Part shown: piece by piece, positions 10,660 to 23,573 of the stretch
Layout: each line of letters starts with the position of its first letter
Numbering within the stretch: position 1 is the stretch's first letter
Source of the DNA: Chlorocebus sabaeus
Lineage: Eukaryota > Chordata > Mammalia > Primates > Cercopithecidae
NCBI RefSeq assembly: GCF_047675955.1
Contig: NC_132923.1
Span: 93,803,137-93,867,136, forward strand
DNA length: 64,000 nt
Reading direction: 5' to 3'
Program-made: the position numbers and the translations under genes
Notes under the pieces: generated by a model
Databases searched by the model: none
Told to the model about the DNA's origin: nothing
The model's input: only the letters and a program-made list of their open reading frames with translations

Positions 10660-13600
10660 ATAGTATTCCATGGTGGATATGTGCCACATTTTCTTTATCC
10701 AGTCTATCATTGATGGGCATTTGGGTTGGTTCCAAGTCTTTGCTATTGTGAATAGTGCTGCAATAAACATACGTGTGCATGTGTCTTAACAATAGAATGA
10801 TTTATAATCCTTTGGGTATATACCCAGTAATAGGATTGCTGGGTCAAATGGTATTTCTGGTTCTAGATCCTTGAGGAATCACCACACTGTCTTCCACAAT
10901 GGTTAAACTAATTTACAATCCCGCCAACAGTGTAAAAGCATTCCTATTTCTCCACATCCTCTCCAGCATCTGTTGTTTCCTGACTTTTTAATGATCATCA
11001 TTCTAACTGGTGTGAGATGGTATTTCATTGTGGTTTTGATTTGCATTTCTGTAATGACCAGTGATGATAAGCTTTTTTCATATGTTCGTTGGCCACATGA
11101 ATGTCTTCTTTTGAGAAGTGTCTGTTCATATCCTTTGTCCACTTTTTGATGGGGTTGTTTGTTTTTTCCTTGTAAATTTGTTTAAGTTCCTTGTAGATTC
11201 TGGATATTAGCCCTTTGTCAGATGGATAGACTGCAAAAATTTTCTCCCATTCTGTAGGCTGCCTATTCACTCTGATGACAGTTTCTTTTGCTGTGCAGAA
11301 GCTCTTTAGTTTAATTAGATCCCATTTGTCAATTTTGGCTTTGTTGCCATTGCTTTTGGTGGTTTAGTCATGAAGTCTTTACCCATGCCTATGTCCTGAA
11401 TGGTATTGCCTGGGTTTTCTTCTAGGGTTTTTATGGTTTTAGGTCATATGTTTAAGTCTTTAATCCATCTTGAGTTAATTTTTGTATAAGGTGTAAGGAA
11501 GGGGTCCAGTTTTAGTTTTCTGCATATGGCTGGCCAGTTTTCCCAACACCATTTATTAAACAATGAATCCTTTCCCCATTGCTTATTTTTGTCAGGTTTG
11601 TCAAAGATCAGATGGTTGTAGATATATGGAGTTATTTCTGAGGCCTCTCTTCTGTTCCATTGGTCTATATATCTGTTTTGGTACCAGTATCATGCTGTTT
11701 TGGTTACTGTAGACTTGTAGTATAGTTTGAAGTCAGGTAGTGTGATGCCTCCAGCTTTGTTCCTTTTACTTGGGATTGTCTTGGCTATACAGGCTTTTTT
11801 TTGTTGTTGTTCCATATGAAATTTAAAATAGCTTTTAGTAGTTTTTTCTCTTCTTTTTTTTTCTTTTTCTTTCTTTTTTTTTTTTTTTTTGTTTGAAACA
11901 GAGTCTCACTCTGTCACCCAGGCTGGAGTGTGGTGGCACGATCTCGGCTCACTGCAAGCTCCGCCTCCCGGGTTCATGCCATTCTCCTGCCTCAGCCTCC
12001 CAAGTAGCTGGGACTACAGGCACCCAGCACCACGCCTGGCCAATTTTTTTATTTTTAGTAGAGATGGGGTTTCACCATATTAGCCAGGATGGTCTCAATC
12101 TCCTGACCTGGTGATCCGCCCGCCTTGGCCTCCCAGAGTGCTGGGATTACAGGCGTGAGCCACCGTGCCTGGCCAGTGTTTTCTAATCCTGTGAAGAAAG
12201 TCAATGGTAGCTTGTTGGGGATAGCATTTAATCTACCAATTACTTTGGGCAGTATGACCATTTTCACGATATTGATTCTTCCTACCCATGAGCATGGAAT
12301 GTTTTTCCATTTGTTTGTTTCCTCTCTTATTTCCTTGAGCAGTGGTTTATAGTTCTCCTTGAAGAGGTCCTTCACATCCCTTGTAAGTTGTATTCCTAGG
12401 TATTTTATTCTCTTTATAGCAATTTTGAACGGGAGGTCACTCATGATTTGGCTCTCTGTTTGTCTGTTATTGCTCTATAGGAATGCTTGTGATTTTTGCA
12501 TATTGATTTTGTATCCTGAGACTTTGCTGGAGTTGCTTATCAGTTGAAGGAGATTTTGGGCTGAGATGATGGGGTTTTCTCAATATACAATCATGTCAAC
12601 TGCAAACAGAGACAATTTGACTTCTTCTCTTCCTGTTTCAATGTGCTTTATTTCTTTCTCTTGCCTGATTGCCCTGGCCAGAACTTCCAATAGTATGTTA
12701 AATAGGAGTGGTGAGAGAGGGCATGCTTGTCTTGTGCCAGTTTTCAAAGGAAATGCTTCCAGCTTTTGCCCACTTAGTATGATATTGGCTGTGAGTTTGT
12801 CATAAATAGCTCTTATTATGTTGAGAAAAGTTCCATCAATACCTAGTTTATTGAGTGTTTTTAGCATGAAGGGGTGTTGAATTTTATAGAAGGCCTTTTC
12901 TGCATCTTTTGAGATGATCATGTGGTTTTTGTCATTGCTTCTGTTTATGTGATGGATTACATTTATTGATTTGTATATGCTAAACATGCCTTGCATCCCA
13001 GGGATGAAGCTGACTCGATCGTGGTGGATAAGCTTTTTGATGTGCTGCTGGATTCAGTTTGCCAGTATTTTATTGAGGATTTTTGCATCGATGTTCATCA
13101 GAGATATTGGCTTGAAATTTTCTTTTTTTTGTTCATCAGGGATATTGGCCTAAAAGTGTCTCTGCCAGGTTTTGGTATCAGGATGATGCTGGTCTCATAA
13201 AATGAGTTAGGAGGGAGTTTCTTTTTTTCTGTTGTTTGGAATAGTTTCAGAAGGAATGGACCAGCTCCTCTTTGTACCTCTGGTAGAATTTGGCTGTGAA
13301 TCCGTCCAGTCCTGGGCTTTTTTTTTTTTTTGGTTGATAGGCTGTTAATTACTGCCTCAATTTCAGAACTTCTTATTGGTCTATTCATGGATTCAACTTC
13401 TTCCTGGTTTAGTCTTGGGAGGGTGTATGTGTTCAGAATTTACCCATTTCTTCTAGATTTTCTAGTCTATTTGCATTAGAGGTGTTTATAGTGTTCTCTG
13501 ATGGTAGTATTTCTGTGGGATCAGTGGAGATCTCTCCTTTATCATTTTTTAATGTGTCTATCTGATTCATCTCTCTTTTCTTCTTTATTAGTCTGGCTAG

Positions 13601-14500
13601 CGGTCTCTCTACTTTGTTAATGTTTTCAAAAAAGCAGCTCCTGTATTCATTGATTTTTTGAAGGGGTTTTCGTATCTCTAGCTCTTTCGTTTCTGCTGTG
13701 ATGTTAGTTATTTCTTGTCTTCTGCTAGACTTTCAATTTGTTTGCTCTTGTTTCTCTAGTTCTTTTAATTGTAATGTTAGGGTGTCGATTTTAGATCTTT
13801 CCTGCTTTCTTTTGTGGGCATTTAGTGCTTTAAATTTCCCTCTAAATAGTGCTTTAGCTGTGTCCCAGAGATTCTGATACATTGTGTCTTTGTTCTCATT
13901 GGTTTCAAATAACTTATTTATTTCTGCCTTAACTCCGTTATGCACCCAGTAGTCATTCAGGAGCAGGTTGTTCAGTTTCCATGTAGTTGTGTGGTTTTCA
14001 GTGAGTTTCTTAATCCTGAGTTCTAATTTGATTGCACTGTGGTCTGAGGAGACTGTTTGTTATGAATTCTGTTCTTTTGCATTTGCTGAGGAGTGTTTTA
14101 CTTCCCATTATATGGTCAATTTTTGAATAAATGCATTGTGGTGCTGAGGAGAATGTATATTCTGTTGATTTGGAGTGGAGAGTTCTGTAGACGTCTATTA
14201 GTTCTGCTTGGTTCAGAGCTGAGTTCAAGTCCTTGATATCCTTAATTTTCTGTCTCATTGATCTGTCTAATATTCACAGTGGGTGTTAAAGTCTCACACT
14301 ATTATTGTGTAGTAGTCTAAGTCTCTTTGTAGGTCTCTAGGGACTTGCTTTATGAGTCTGGGTGCTTCTGTATTGGGTGCATATATATTTAGGATAGTTA
14401 GCTTGTCTTGTTGCATTGATCCCTTTGCCATTATGTAATGCCCTCCTTTTTTGATCTTTGTTGGTTTAAAGTTTATCAGAGACTAGGATTGCAACCCCTG

Positions 14501-14540
<40 letters not shown>

Positions 14541-14742
14541 TTCCATTTGCTTAGTAAATATTCTTCCATCCTTTTATTTTGAACCTATTTGTGTCTTTGC
14601 ACATGAGATGGGTCTCCTGAATACAGCACACTGATGGGTCTTGACTCTTTATCCAATTTGCCAGTTTGTGTCTTTTAATTGGGGCATTTAGCTCATTTAC
14701 ATTTAAGGTTAATATTCTTATGTGTGAATTTGATCTTGTCAT
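10660..14742 (-). pseudogene. L1 copy A ORF2 remnant (endonuclease and reverse transcriptase)
   Basis: Start codon at 14742 is intact and the first 63 codons hold the L1 endonuclease start (CCIQETHL). Frameshifts follow. Reverse-transcriptase text survives at 12580-12996 (DAEKAF, LSPLLFNILLEVLA; the FADD motif reads FAVDMIVY, so one catalytic Asp is lost). An Alu at 11853-12174 interrupts the thumb region. A 38-bp unit is tandemly duplicated at 13093-13168. A run of 36 T lies at 14502-14537. Non-functional. Confidence 0.88.
11853..12174 (-). mobile_element. Alu: Alu inside L1 copy A, antisense
   Basis: Complete Alu, ending in the head at 12174. Short repeat agtgttttct / agtagttttttct on the two sides is the probable target duplication. 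The L1 ORF2 sequence resumes directly after it. Confidence 0.93.
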
Positions 14743-14789
14743 TATGATGCTAGCTGGTTATTTTGCCCATTAGTCGATGCCAGTTCTTC

Positions 14790-16270
14790 ATAGTGTCAAT
14801 GGTCTTTACAATTTGCCATGTTTTGGCAGTGGCTGGTACTGGTGTTTCCTTTCCATATTTAGTGCTTCCTTCACGACCTCTTGTAAGGCAGGCCTGGTGG
14901 TGACAAAATCTTTCAGTATTTGCTTGTCTGTAAATAATTTTATTTTTCTTTTGCTTATGAAGCTCAGTTTGACTGGATATGAAATTCTGGGTTAAAAATT
15001 ATTTTCTTTAACAATGTTAAATATTGGTCCCCACTCTCTTCTGGCTTGTAGGGTTTCTGCAGAGAGATCCACTGTTAGTTTAACGGGCTTCCTTTTGTGG
15101 GTAACCTGACCTTTCTCTCTGGTTGCCCTTAACATTTTTTCCTTCATTTTAACCTTGGTCAATCTGATGATTATGTGTCTTGGGGTTGCTCTTCTTGAGG
15201 AGTATCCTTGTGGTGTTCTCTGTATTTCCCGAATTTGAATGTTGGCCTGTCTTGCTGGGTTGGGGAAGTTCTCCTGGATAATATCCTGAAGAGTGCTTTT
15301 CAACTTGGTTCCATTCTCCCCATCACTTTCAGATACACCAATCAAATGTAGGTTTGGTCTTTTCACATAGTCCCATATTTCTTGTAGGCTTTGTTTGTTC
15401 CTTTTCATTCTTTTTTCTCTAATCTTGTCTTCACACTTCATTTCAATGAGTTGATCTTCAATCTCTGATATCCTTTCTTCCGCTTGATGTATTCAGCTAT
15501 TGATACTTGTGTATGCTCCACAAAGTTCTCGTGCTGTGTTTTTCAGCTCCATCATGTCATTTATGTTCTTCTCTAAACTGGTTATTCTAGTTAGTGTCAG
15601 GCCTCTGAGCCCAAGCCAAGCCATCGCATCCACTGTGACTTGCATGTATATGCCCAGATGGCCTGAAGCAACTGAAGAATCACAAAAGAAGTGAAAATGC
15701 CCTGCCCCGCCTTAACTGATGACATTCCACCACAAAAGAAATGAGAATGGCCGGTCCTTGTCTTAAGTGATGACATTACCTTGTGAAAGTCCTTTTCCTG
15801 GCTCATCCTGGCTCAAAAATCTCCCCCACTGAGCACCTTGCGACTTCCACTCCTACCCGCCAGAGAACAACCTCCCTTTGACTGTAATTTTCCTTTATCT
15901 ACCCAAATCCTATAAAACGGCCCCACCCTTATCTCCCTTCGTTGACTCTCTTTTCAGACTCAGCCCACCTGTACCCAGGTGATTAAAAAGCTTTATTGCT
16001 CACACAAAGCCTGTTTGGTGGTCTCTTCACATGGATGCGCATGACAGTTAGCATTTCCTCTAACCATTTTTCTAGGTTCTTATCTTCCTTGCATTGAGTT
16101 AGAACATGCTTTTTTTTTTTTTTTTCCCCTAGCTTAGAGGAGTTTTTTATTATCCAGCTTCTGAAGTCTGCTTCTGTCAATTCATCAAACTCATTCTCTG
16201 TCCAGTTTTGTTCCCTTGCTGGTGAGGAGTTGTGAACCTTTGGAGAAGAGGCCTTTTGGTTTTTGGAATT
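14790..16270 (-). pseudogene. L1 copy A ORF1 remnant, split by LTR7-like LTR
   Basis: 149-codon frame at 14992-15441 carries the RNA-binding and C-terminal domain (WDYVKRPNLHLIGVSESDGEN, then LQDIIQENFPNPARQANIQIRE). The N-terminal and coiled-coil part lies beyond the LTR at 16060-16260. The LTR at 15595-16046 separates the two. Confidence 0.82.
15595..16046 (+). mobile_element. LTR7: Solo LTR7-like LTR (HERV-H family)
   Basis: Starts TGTCAGGCCTCTGAGCCC and ends ATGACA, with exact 5-bp target duplications gttag (15590-15594 and 16047-16051). TATAAAA at 15911 and ATTAAA at about 15982 mark promoter and polyadenylation positions. No internal retroviral sequence remains, so it is a solo LTR. 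In human pluripotent cells LTR7 copies act as promoters; whether this one does is unknown. Confidence 0.9.
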
Positions 16271-16603
16271 TTCAGCCTTTTTGTGCTGGTTTTTCCGTAT
16301 CTTCCTGGATTTATCTACCTTTGATCTTTGATGTTGGTGACCTTTGGATGGGGTTTTTGTGTGGATATCCTTTTTGTTGCTGTTGATACTATTCCTTTCT
16401 ATTTGTTAGTTTTCCTTCTAACAGCCAGGCCCCTCTGCTGCCGGTCTGCTGGAGTTTGCCGGAGGTCCACTTCAGACCCTGTTGGCCTGGGTATCACCAG
16501 TGAAGGCTGCAGAACAGCAAAGATTTCTGCCTGTTTCTTTCTTTGGAAGCTTCATCCCAGATGAGTACCCGCCAGATGCCAGCCAGAGCTCTCCTGTATG
16601 AGG

Positions 16604-17055
16604 TGTTAGGCAGGAATCTAGACCCAACATGATGGCGTTACCCGGCGTAGCAAGCCTTTTGTTAAAGACTCCCTTCACCCTTGTACACGCCCACAGACTT
16701 ACATGCGTCAGAGTTCAGGCTGGGCAACCACGCTTCCCCATGACCTGCAGCTCACCTGCATTCCACAAGTTCGTAAACAGCAGTTTCCGTTGACAGTTTC
16801 CAAAGACCCCCTTCCTCATGACCCTTACTCAACTCCTGCCCTAGTAGTTTCAAGACCCCCTAGGCCCTGTTTGCACAACTTCCCTACCTCTCGGGCTATA
16901 AAAAGCCCCTACCCTCCTCCCTCAGCGCGACTTCCTTGGCCCGCACCTTTGGACCGAGGAACCTTGCCCACAAGCCCTAATAAAAGGCTATTCTCACTGC
17001 CATTTGCCTTGTGTCTTCATTCCCGGTTCGGCTCCAGCCTCAGTTTACCTTAACA
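16604..17055 (+). mobile_element. Solo LTR of a gammaretrovirus-like ERV, CpG-rich, family unknown
   Basis: 452 bp, begins TGTTAG and ends TTAACA, flanked by tgagg (16599-16603) and tgaag (17056-17060), a 5-bp duplication with one change. TATAAAAA at 16897, AATAAA at 16979. Removing it restores the L1 5' UTR reading across the gap, which proves an insertion. I count 15 CpGs, far more than the older LTRs here, so it looks recent. I do not recognise the family. Confidence 0.85.
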
Positions 17056-18066
17056 TGAAGTGTTTGTTGACCCCACTTGGAGGTGTCTCCCCATCAGGAG
17101 GTACAGGGGTCAGGGACCCACTTGAGGAGGCAGTGTGTCCCTTAGCAGAGCTTGAGCACAGCGCTGGGAGAGCCACTGCTCTCTTCAGAGCCAGCAGGCA
17201 GGAACGTTAAGTCTGCTGAAGCTGTGCCCACAGCCGCCCCTTCCTCCAGGTGCCCTGTCTCAGGGAGATGGGAGTTTTATCTATAAGCCCCGACTGCTGC
17301 TGCTGCCTTTATTTCACAGATGCCCCGCCCAGAAAGGAGGAATCTAGAGAGGTAGTCTGGCTACAGTGGCTCCGCACAGTTTGAACTTCCTGGAAGCTTT
17401 GTTTACACTTTTAGGGGAAAACCGCCTACTCAAGCCTCAGTAATGGCGGCCGCCCCTCCCTGCATCAAGCTTGAGCATCCCAGGTCAACTTCAGACTGCT
17501 GTGTTGGCAGCGAGAATTTCAAGCCAGTGGAACTTAGCTTGCTGGGCTCCATGCGGGGGATCCACTGATCTAAATTACTTGACTCCCTGGCTTCACGACC
17601 CTTTCCAGGGGGGTGAGCGGTTCTGTTCCACTGTCATTCCAGGCACCACTGGGGTATGGAAAAATCCTGCAGCTAGCTCAGGATTGCCTGCTTTGTGTTT
17701 TTAATCTAGGGCCCTGGTGGTGTAGGCACCCGAGGGAATATCCTGGTCTGCGGGTTAAGACCATGTGAAAAGCACAGTATCTTGGCTGGAATCCACCATT
17801 CCTCAGGGCACAGTCTCTTATGGCTTACCTTAGCTAGGGGAGGGAGTTCCCTAATCCCTTGTGCTTCCCGGGTGAGGCAACGCCCCATTGGGCTTCAGCT
17901 CACCCTCTGTGGGCTACACCCACTGTCTAACCAGTCCCAATGAGATGAGCCAGGTACCCCAGTTGGAAATGCAGAAATCACCCGCCTTCTGTGTTGAAAT
18001 CGTTGGGAGCTGCTGACCGGAGTTCTTCCCATGTGGCCAGCTTGCCCACCACCTGTTTAACTTTTT

Positions 18067-18115
18067 GAGAAATTGCCAAACTATTTTCCAAAGTGACTAC
18101 ACCATTTTACATTTC
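18067..18115 (-). mobile_element. L1: Small ancient L1 fragment, right of L1 copy A
   Basis: gagaaattgccaaact... continues the sequence broken at 10301. The same segment occurs near 19070-19110 in the longer ancient L1. Confidence 0.7.
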
Positions 18116-18514
18116 AACATTTTATTTTGCTGTCCACCTCATCAAGCAATCTTGCATGTATGATAGTTTTTCCTTGATTTTTCTGGGATATCTACTAATG
18201 TAATAGATATTTTGGTTGACTTTCCAATATGCAAACAAACTTCCCCCATTGAGTCATGGCAATAAAGATTGAGAAACTGATTTCAGTTTAAGAGTGAAAC
18301 TTAATGGTCTAATTTCACTACCACTTTTTTGGTGACTCAATTAGGGGAAACATTTGTATGCAATTTTTGTCTAATTACCTTAATTGGTATAACTAATATA
18401 GTTCTTCATGGTTCTGCTGCATTTTATGATAATCTTTAAGTTTTTAGTGTTTCTCTTGCTTATCCATGTTTGTTTTTTGATAAATGTTTTTATCTGAAAG
18501 ATTTGTAATCATTT
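18116..18514. other. Unassigned AT-rich sequence
   Basis: No repeat or gene recognised between two ancient L1 segments. Confidence 0.4.
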
Positions 18515-20790
18515 TTTAGGTATAATCTTCAAACAATAAAATTTGCCCTTTTGAAATGCACAATCCAGTGTTTTTTTAATATATTCACAAGGTTGTACAC
18601 AATCATCACTATCTTATTCCAGAATATTTTTATTGCTGCAAAAGGAAATCCTTACCCATTAGTTCCTCATTCCCTCCTTCCCTGATTCTTGGAACTACCA
18701 GTGTATACTCTGTCTCTATAGCTTGCTTATTTTGTAGATTTCATATAAATAGAAGCATACAAGATGTGACTACTTGTGTCTGGCTTGTTTCACCTTGTGT
18801 GATATTTTCAAAGTGTTTCATGTTGTAACATGTACATAGCCTTCATTACTTTTTGTAGCTGAATCACATTCCATTGTATGGATATATCACAAATTTATTT
18901 ATTCATTTATTAGTTGATAAACAATTAGATTTGTAATTTTTGGCTATTATAAATACTGCTGCTATAAACATGATGTACAATTTTTTTGTGTAAATGTATG
19001 CTTTTGCTCTCTTGAGTATATACCTAGCAGTGAAATTGTTGGGGCACATGAAAACCTATATTTAATTTTTGAGAAATTGCCAAACTGTTTTCCAAAGTGA
19101 CAACACAATTTTACATTCTAACAAGCAATCTGTAAGTCTTCTGGTTTCTCCACATCCTCACTAACATTTGTTGTTGTCTTATATATTTATTTAATCCAGC
19201 TTTATTGAGGAATATTGACAAATAAACATTTCATATATTTAAGGTATGTAACGTGATATTGTCTGTCATTTTGTTATAGCCATCCTAGTGGGTATGAAGT
19301 GATAGTTCACAGTAATTTTGATTGACATTCCCTTAATGACTATTATGTTGAGCATCTGCAATGTTGAGCATCTTTTATGTGCGTACTGGCCTTTTGTATA
19401 CCTTCTTTGGAGACATTTCTATTCAAATAATTAGCCCATTTAAAAAATTGAGTTGCCTTTTTGTTGTTGTGTTGTAATTTTTCTTAAATATTTTAGATAT
19501 AACTCCCTCATCAGATATATGATTTGCAAATATTCTCTTCCATTCTGTAGAATGTCTTGCCATTTTATTAAAAATATCCTTTGAAGTACAGAAGTTTTTA
19601 ATTTTGAAGTCCAATTTATCTATTTTTTCATTTGTTGCTTCGGATTTAGATATCATTGCCTAATCCAAGATCATGAACATATACATACGTGTTATCTTCT
19701 GAGAGTTACATATATTTTGCCTCTTACACTTGCGTCTTTGATCTATATTTGTATGTAGTTAGAGTTAGGGGTCCAAACTCATGCTTTTGCTTGTGGGCAT
19801 CCAGTTGTCCTAGCACTATTTGTTGAAAAAATTATTGTTTCCCTATTTAATTGTCTTGACACCCTTTTCAAAAATCAATAGACCAAACTAAAATGGTTTA
19901 CTTATGTACTCTCAATTCTATTCGCTTTATTTTTTGTCTGTCCTTATGCTAATACCATGCAGTTTTAATTACTGTAGCTTGTAGAAAGTTTTGAAAGCAA
20001 GAGGTGTGAATCCCCCAACTTTGTTCTTCCTTTTGAAGGTTATTTTGACTAATCTTAGTTCCTTGCATTTCCGGATGAGTTTTAGGAAAACTTTGTCAGT
20101 TTCTTCAAAGAAGTCACCTAGGATTTTGATAGGTTGAATTTGCAGATCAATTTGGGAGTATTGTTATCTTAATAATATTATGCTTTTCAATCCATGAACA
20201 TGAGGTGTGTCTCCATTTATTTAGGTCTTCTCTAATTTTTTTCAATGATATTTTACTGTTTTAAATGTACAAATTTTACATGACTTTTGTCAAAAATTTT
20301 CCTAAGCTTTTATTGTTTTTGGTGCTATAACAAAATGGAACTGTTTTGTTAATTTCATTTTCAGACTATTCATTGCTAGTGTATATAAATATTATTGATT
20401 TTTGGATATTGATCTTGTAGCCTGCAACCTTGCTGAACTCATTTAGTGTGGCTCTAATAGCGGTTAGTATGTGAAAATTCCTTAGGATTCTATATACTAT
20501 ATACTGTCTGCTACAAATAGATTTAGTTGTTTTTTTTTTATTTATAATCTGATGTCTTTTATGTTTTTTCTTGCTTAATTGCCAAGGCTAGAACTTCTGA
20601 TACAATTTTGAATAAATGTGGCAAAGATTCACATCTTTATCTTATTCCTGATGTTATGAGGAAAGCATCCAGTCTTTCACCATTAAGTATGAAGTTAGCA
20701 GTGGGGTTTTTGTAAATGTGCTTTATTAAGTTGAGGACATTTCCTTCTATTTCTAGTTTGCCAAGTGTTTTCATCATGAGAGGGGGCTGG

Positions 20791-21371
20791 TGTACTGGAG
20801 TTCTCCAGAATCCAGAGAAAGAAACCCAATAGGATGGATGGATGGATGGATAGATAGATACATACACAGATAGATAGGTGAGAGGGAATTTATTAGGGAA
20901 GTTGACTCATGCAATTGTAGAGGTTGAGAAGTCCTGCAATAGGTCATCTGAAAGCTAGAGACCCAGGGATGCTGTCAGCATGACTCAGTTCAAGTCTGAA
21001 AGCCTTAGAACCAGGGAAGCCAATGGTGCAACTCAGTCTGAGACTGAAGACCTGAGAACCCAGGGGTACACTGATGCAAATCCTGGAGCACAAAGGCCAG
21101 GTAACCTGATACTCTGATGTCCAAAGTTAGGAGAAGAAGGAGTCCCCAGCTCCAGGAAAGAAAGTAAATTTGACTTTTCTCTGCCTCTATTCTATCTGGA
21201 CCCTCAAGTCTATTGCCCACATTGAAAATGAATCTTCCCCACTCAGTCCACTGACTCACATGCCAGTCTCCTCTGGAAACACCCTTACAAACACAATCCA
21301 AAATAATGCTTTGCCAGACATCTAAATATTCCTTAATTGAGTCAAGTTAATACCTAAAAGTAATCATCACA
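20791..21371 (+). mobile_element. MLT2: LTR, MLT2-like (ERVL), with tetranucleotide repeat
   Basis: Begins TGTACTGGAGTTCTCCAGAA, contains aacccaatagg followed by ggat/agat repeats (20832-20878), and ends ATCATCACA. Five-base flanks gctgg and gttgg fit an ERVL duplication with one change. The interrupted L1 text resumes right after it. Confidence 0.7.
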
Positions 21372-22285
21372 GTTGGATTTTGCCAAATGCTTTTCTAAAT
21401 GTGTTGAGATGACCTTGTGGTTTCTGTCCTTTATTCTGTAAATATGGTGATTACATTGATTGATTTCTCTGTGTTGAATTAACCTTGCATTATGGGATAA
21501 ATCCCACTTGGTCATGGTACATAATTCTTTTCATATGTTGTTGAATTATATTTTGTTGATAATTTTGCATCTATATTCAAAAGAAATATTATTGTAGATT
21601 TCTTTCTTTGTGATATATTTGGTGTTAGAAAAATCTTGGCCTCATCAAAATGAGTTGGGAAGTCTTCCACCTCTTCCATTTTTTTTTTTTTTTTTTTCTT
21701 TTTAAGAGCTTGAGAATAATTGGTATTAATTCTCCTTTAAATGTTTGGTAAAATTCATCAGTGAAGATATCTGGCTTTTCTTTGTAGGAAGTTTCTAAAA
21801 ATTACTGATTAAATATCTTTACTTGTTATTGGTCTACTTAGATTTTCCATTTCTTCTTTAGTCAGTTTCAGTAATTTATATATTTCTAGGAATTTGTCTA
21901 TTTCATATAGTTTTTTTTGGCATACAGTTATTAATAGTATTCCCTTATAATCCTTTTTATCTGTAAGGTAAGTAGTAATGTCCTTTTATTCTAGTAATTT
22001 GAGTCTTTTCTTTTAGTTTAAGGATTGTGAATTTTGATGATTTTTTTTCAAGAAACAATTTTTGGTTTTACAGATTTTCTTAATTTTTTTCTACTCTTTA
22101 TTTCATTTAAGCTCATTGTATTCTGTATTATATTTCCTTCCTTAATCTTACTTTAAGTTTAGTTTTCCCTTTTGCTATGGTTTCTTTAGGCAGAATATTA
22201 GGTTCCAGATTTGAGGTTTTTTTTTTTTTTCTTTTTTTTTTTAAACAGGCATTTACAGCTATATTTTCTGCTGAGAACTGCTTTT

Positions 22286-22596
22286 ACTTTTTCTTTTTTC
22301 TTTTCTTTTTTTTTTGAGACAGAGTTTCGCTCTTGTTGCCCAGGCTGGAGTGCAATGGCATGATCTTGGCTCACCGCAACCTCTACCCCCCAGGTTCAAG
22401 CAATTCTCTTGCCTCACCCTCCCTAGTGGCTGGGATTACAGGCATGTGCCACCACGCCCGGCTAATTTTGTATTTTTAATAGAGACGGGGTTTCTCCATG
22501 TTGGTCAGGCTGGTTTCAAACTCCTGACCTGAGGTGATCTGCCCTCCTCAGCCTCCCTAAGTGCAGGGATTACAGGCATGAGCCAGCGCCCCCGGC
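22286..22596 (-). mobile_element. Alu: Alu, antisense, with 15-bp target duplication
   Basis: Complete Alu; ctgagaactgctttt flanks it on both sides (22271-22285 and from 22597). Confidence 0.94.
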
Positions 22597-23573
22597 CTGA
22601 GAACTGCTTTTTCTGTATCATTAATTTTGGTGTTTGTGCTTCATTCATTTCCAAATATTTTCTAATTTTTCTTGTGATTTCTTCTTTGACTTGTGATTAT
22701 TAAGGAGTGTGTTAACTTCCAAATATTTGTGAATTCCCCACATGTGCTCCTATTATTGATTTATAATTCATTTCACTGTGGTCAGAAAATATACTTTGTA
22801 TTATTTCAATCATTTTAAATTTATTAAGATTTGTTTTAGGTACTAGGACATGGTTTCTCCTGGAAAATATTCCATATGCACTTGAGAAAAATATGTATTC
22901 TGCTTCTCTTAGGTAGAATGTTCTATAGATATATGTTTAGCTTGTTCATAGTCTTCTTCAAGTGTTCTGTTTCTTTACTTTTTGTCTAGTTATTCTATTA
23001 TTTAAAGTTGAGTGTTGACATTCCAACATTATTGTTGAATTGCCTATTTCTCACTTAAATTCTGACCGTTTTTGCTTTTGGAGCTGGGTTGTTTGATTCA
23101 TGTATGTTTATAATTGTTGTATCTTCTTGACTGATTGACCATTTCATTATTATAAAATATTATTTATTTTCTCTAATAAAAATTTTTGTCCTAAGATTTA
23201 TTTTATCTAAGTGTAGTCACTCCAGCTCTCTTTGGTTACTATTTGCATCACATATCTTTTCCCATTGATCACTTTCTATCTATTTGTGCCTTTGATAATA
23301 AGGTGTGTCTTTTGTAGACTGTATAGTAGGACTTTTTAAAAAATCTTTTCTTTGAATCTCTGCTTTTACACTGGAGTGTTTAATACGTTTACATTTAATG
23401 TTATTGTTGACAAGGTAGGATTTATGTCTGCCATTTAAAAAATTTTCTGTATATCTTATGTTTATTTGTTTGTTTATTCTATTCTATTTCTTCATTACTG
23501 CTTTCTTTTGTATTAAACAGATATTTTCTAGTCTACCAATGTAATTTCCTTGTCATTTACTTTATGGTAATTT

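Larger units (their letters stand above)
10302..18066 (-). mobile_element. L1: L1 copy A, full-length antisense L1 with three insertions
   Basis: Flanked by a target duplication tgtttaacttttt (about 10302-10314 and 18054-18066). Reading backwards from the right: 5' UTR (18053 to about 16300, including the GGAACAGCTCC-like head), ORF1, ORF2 from 14742, 3' UTR and reversed tail near 10316. Without the Alu and two LTRs the length is about 6.5 kb, right for a complete L1. Inserts: Alu 11853-12174, LTR7-like 15595-16046, CpG-rich LTR 16604-17055. Older than all three. Both ORFs are broken many times. Confidence 0.92.

Noticed and set aside
16703..17053. 116-codon plus-strand frame
   Set aside because: Lies inside a solo LTR; Pro-rich chance frame with no retroviral domain.
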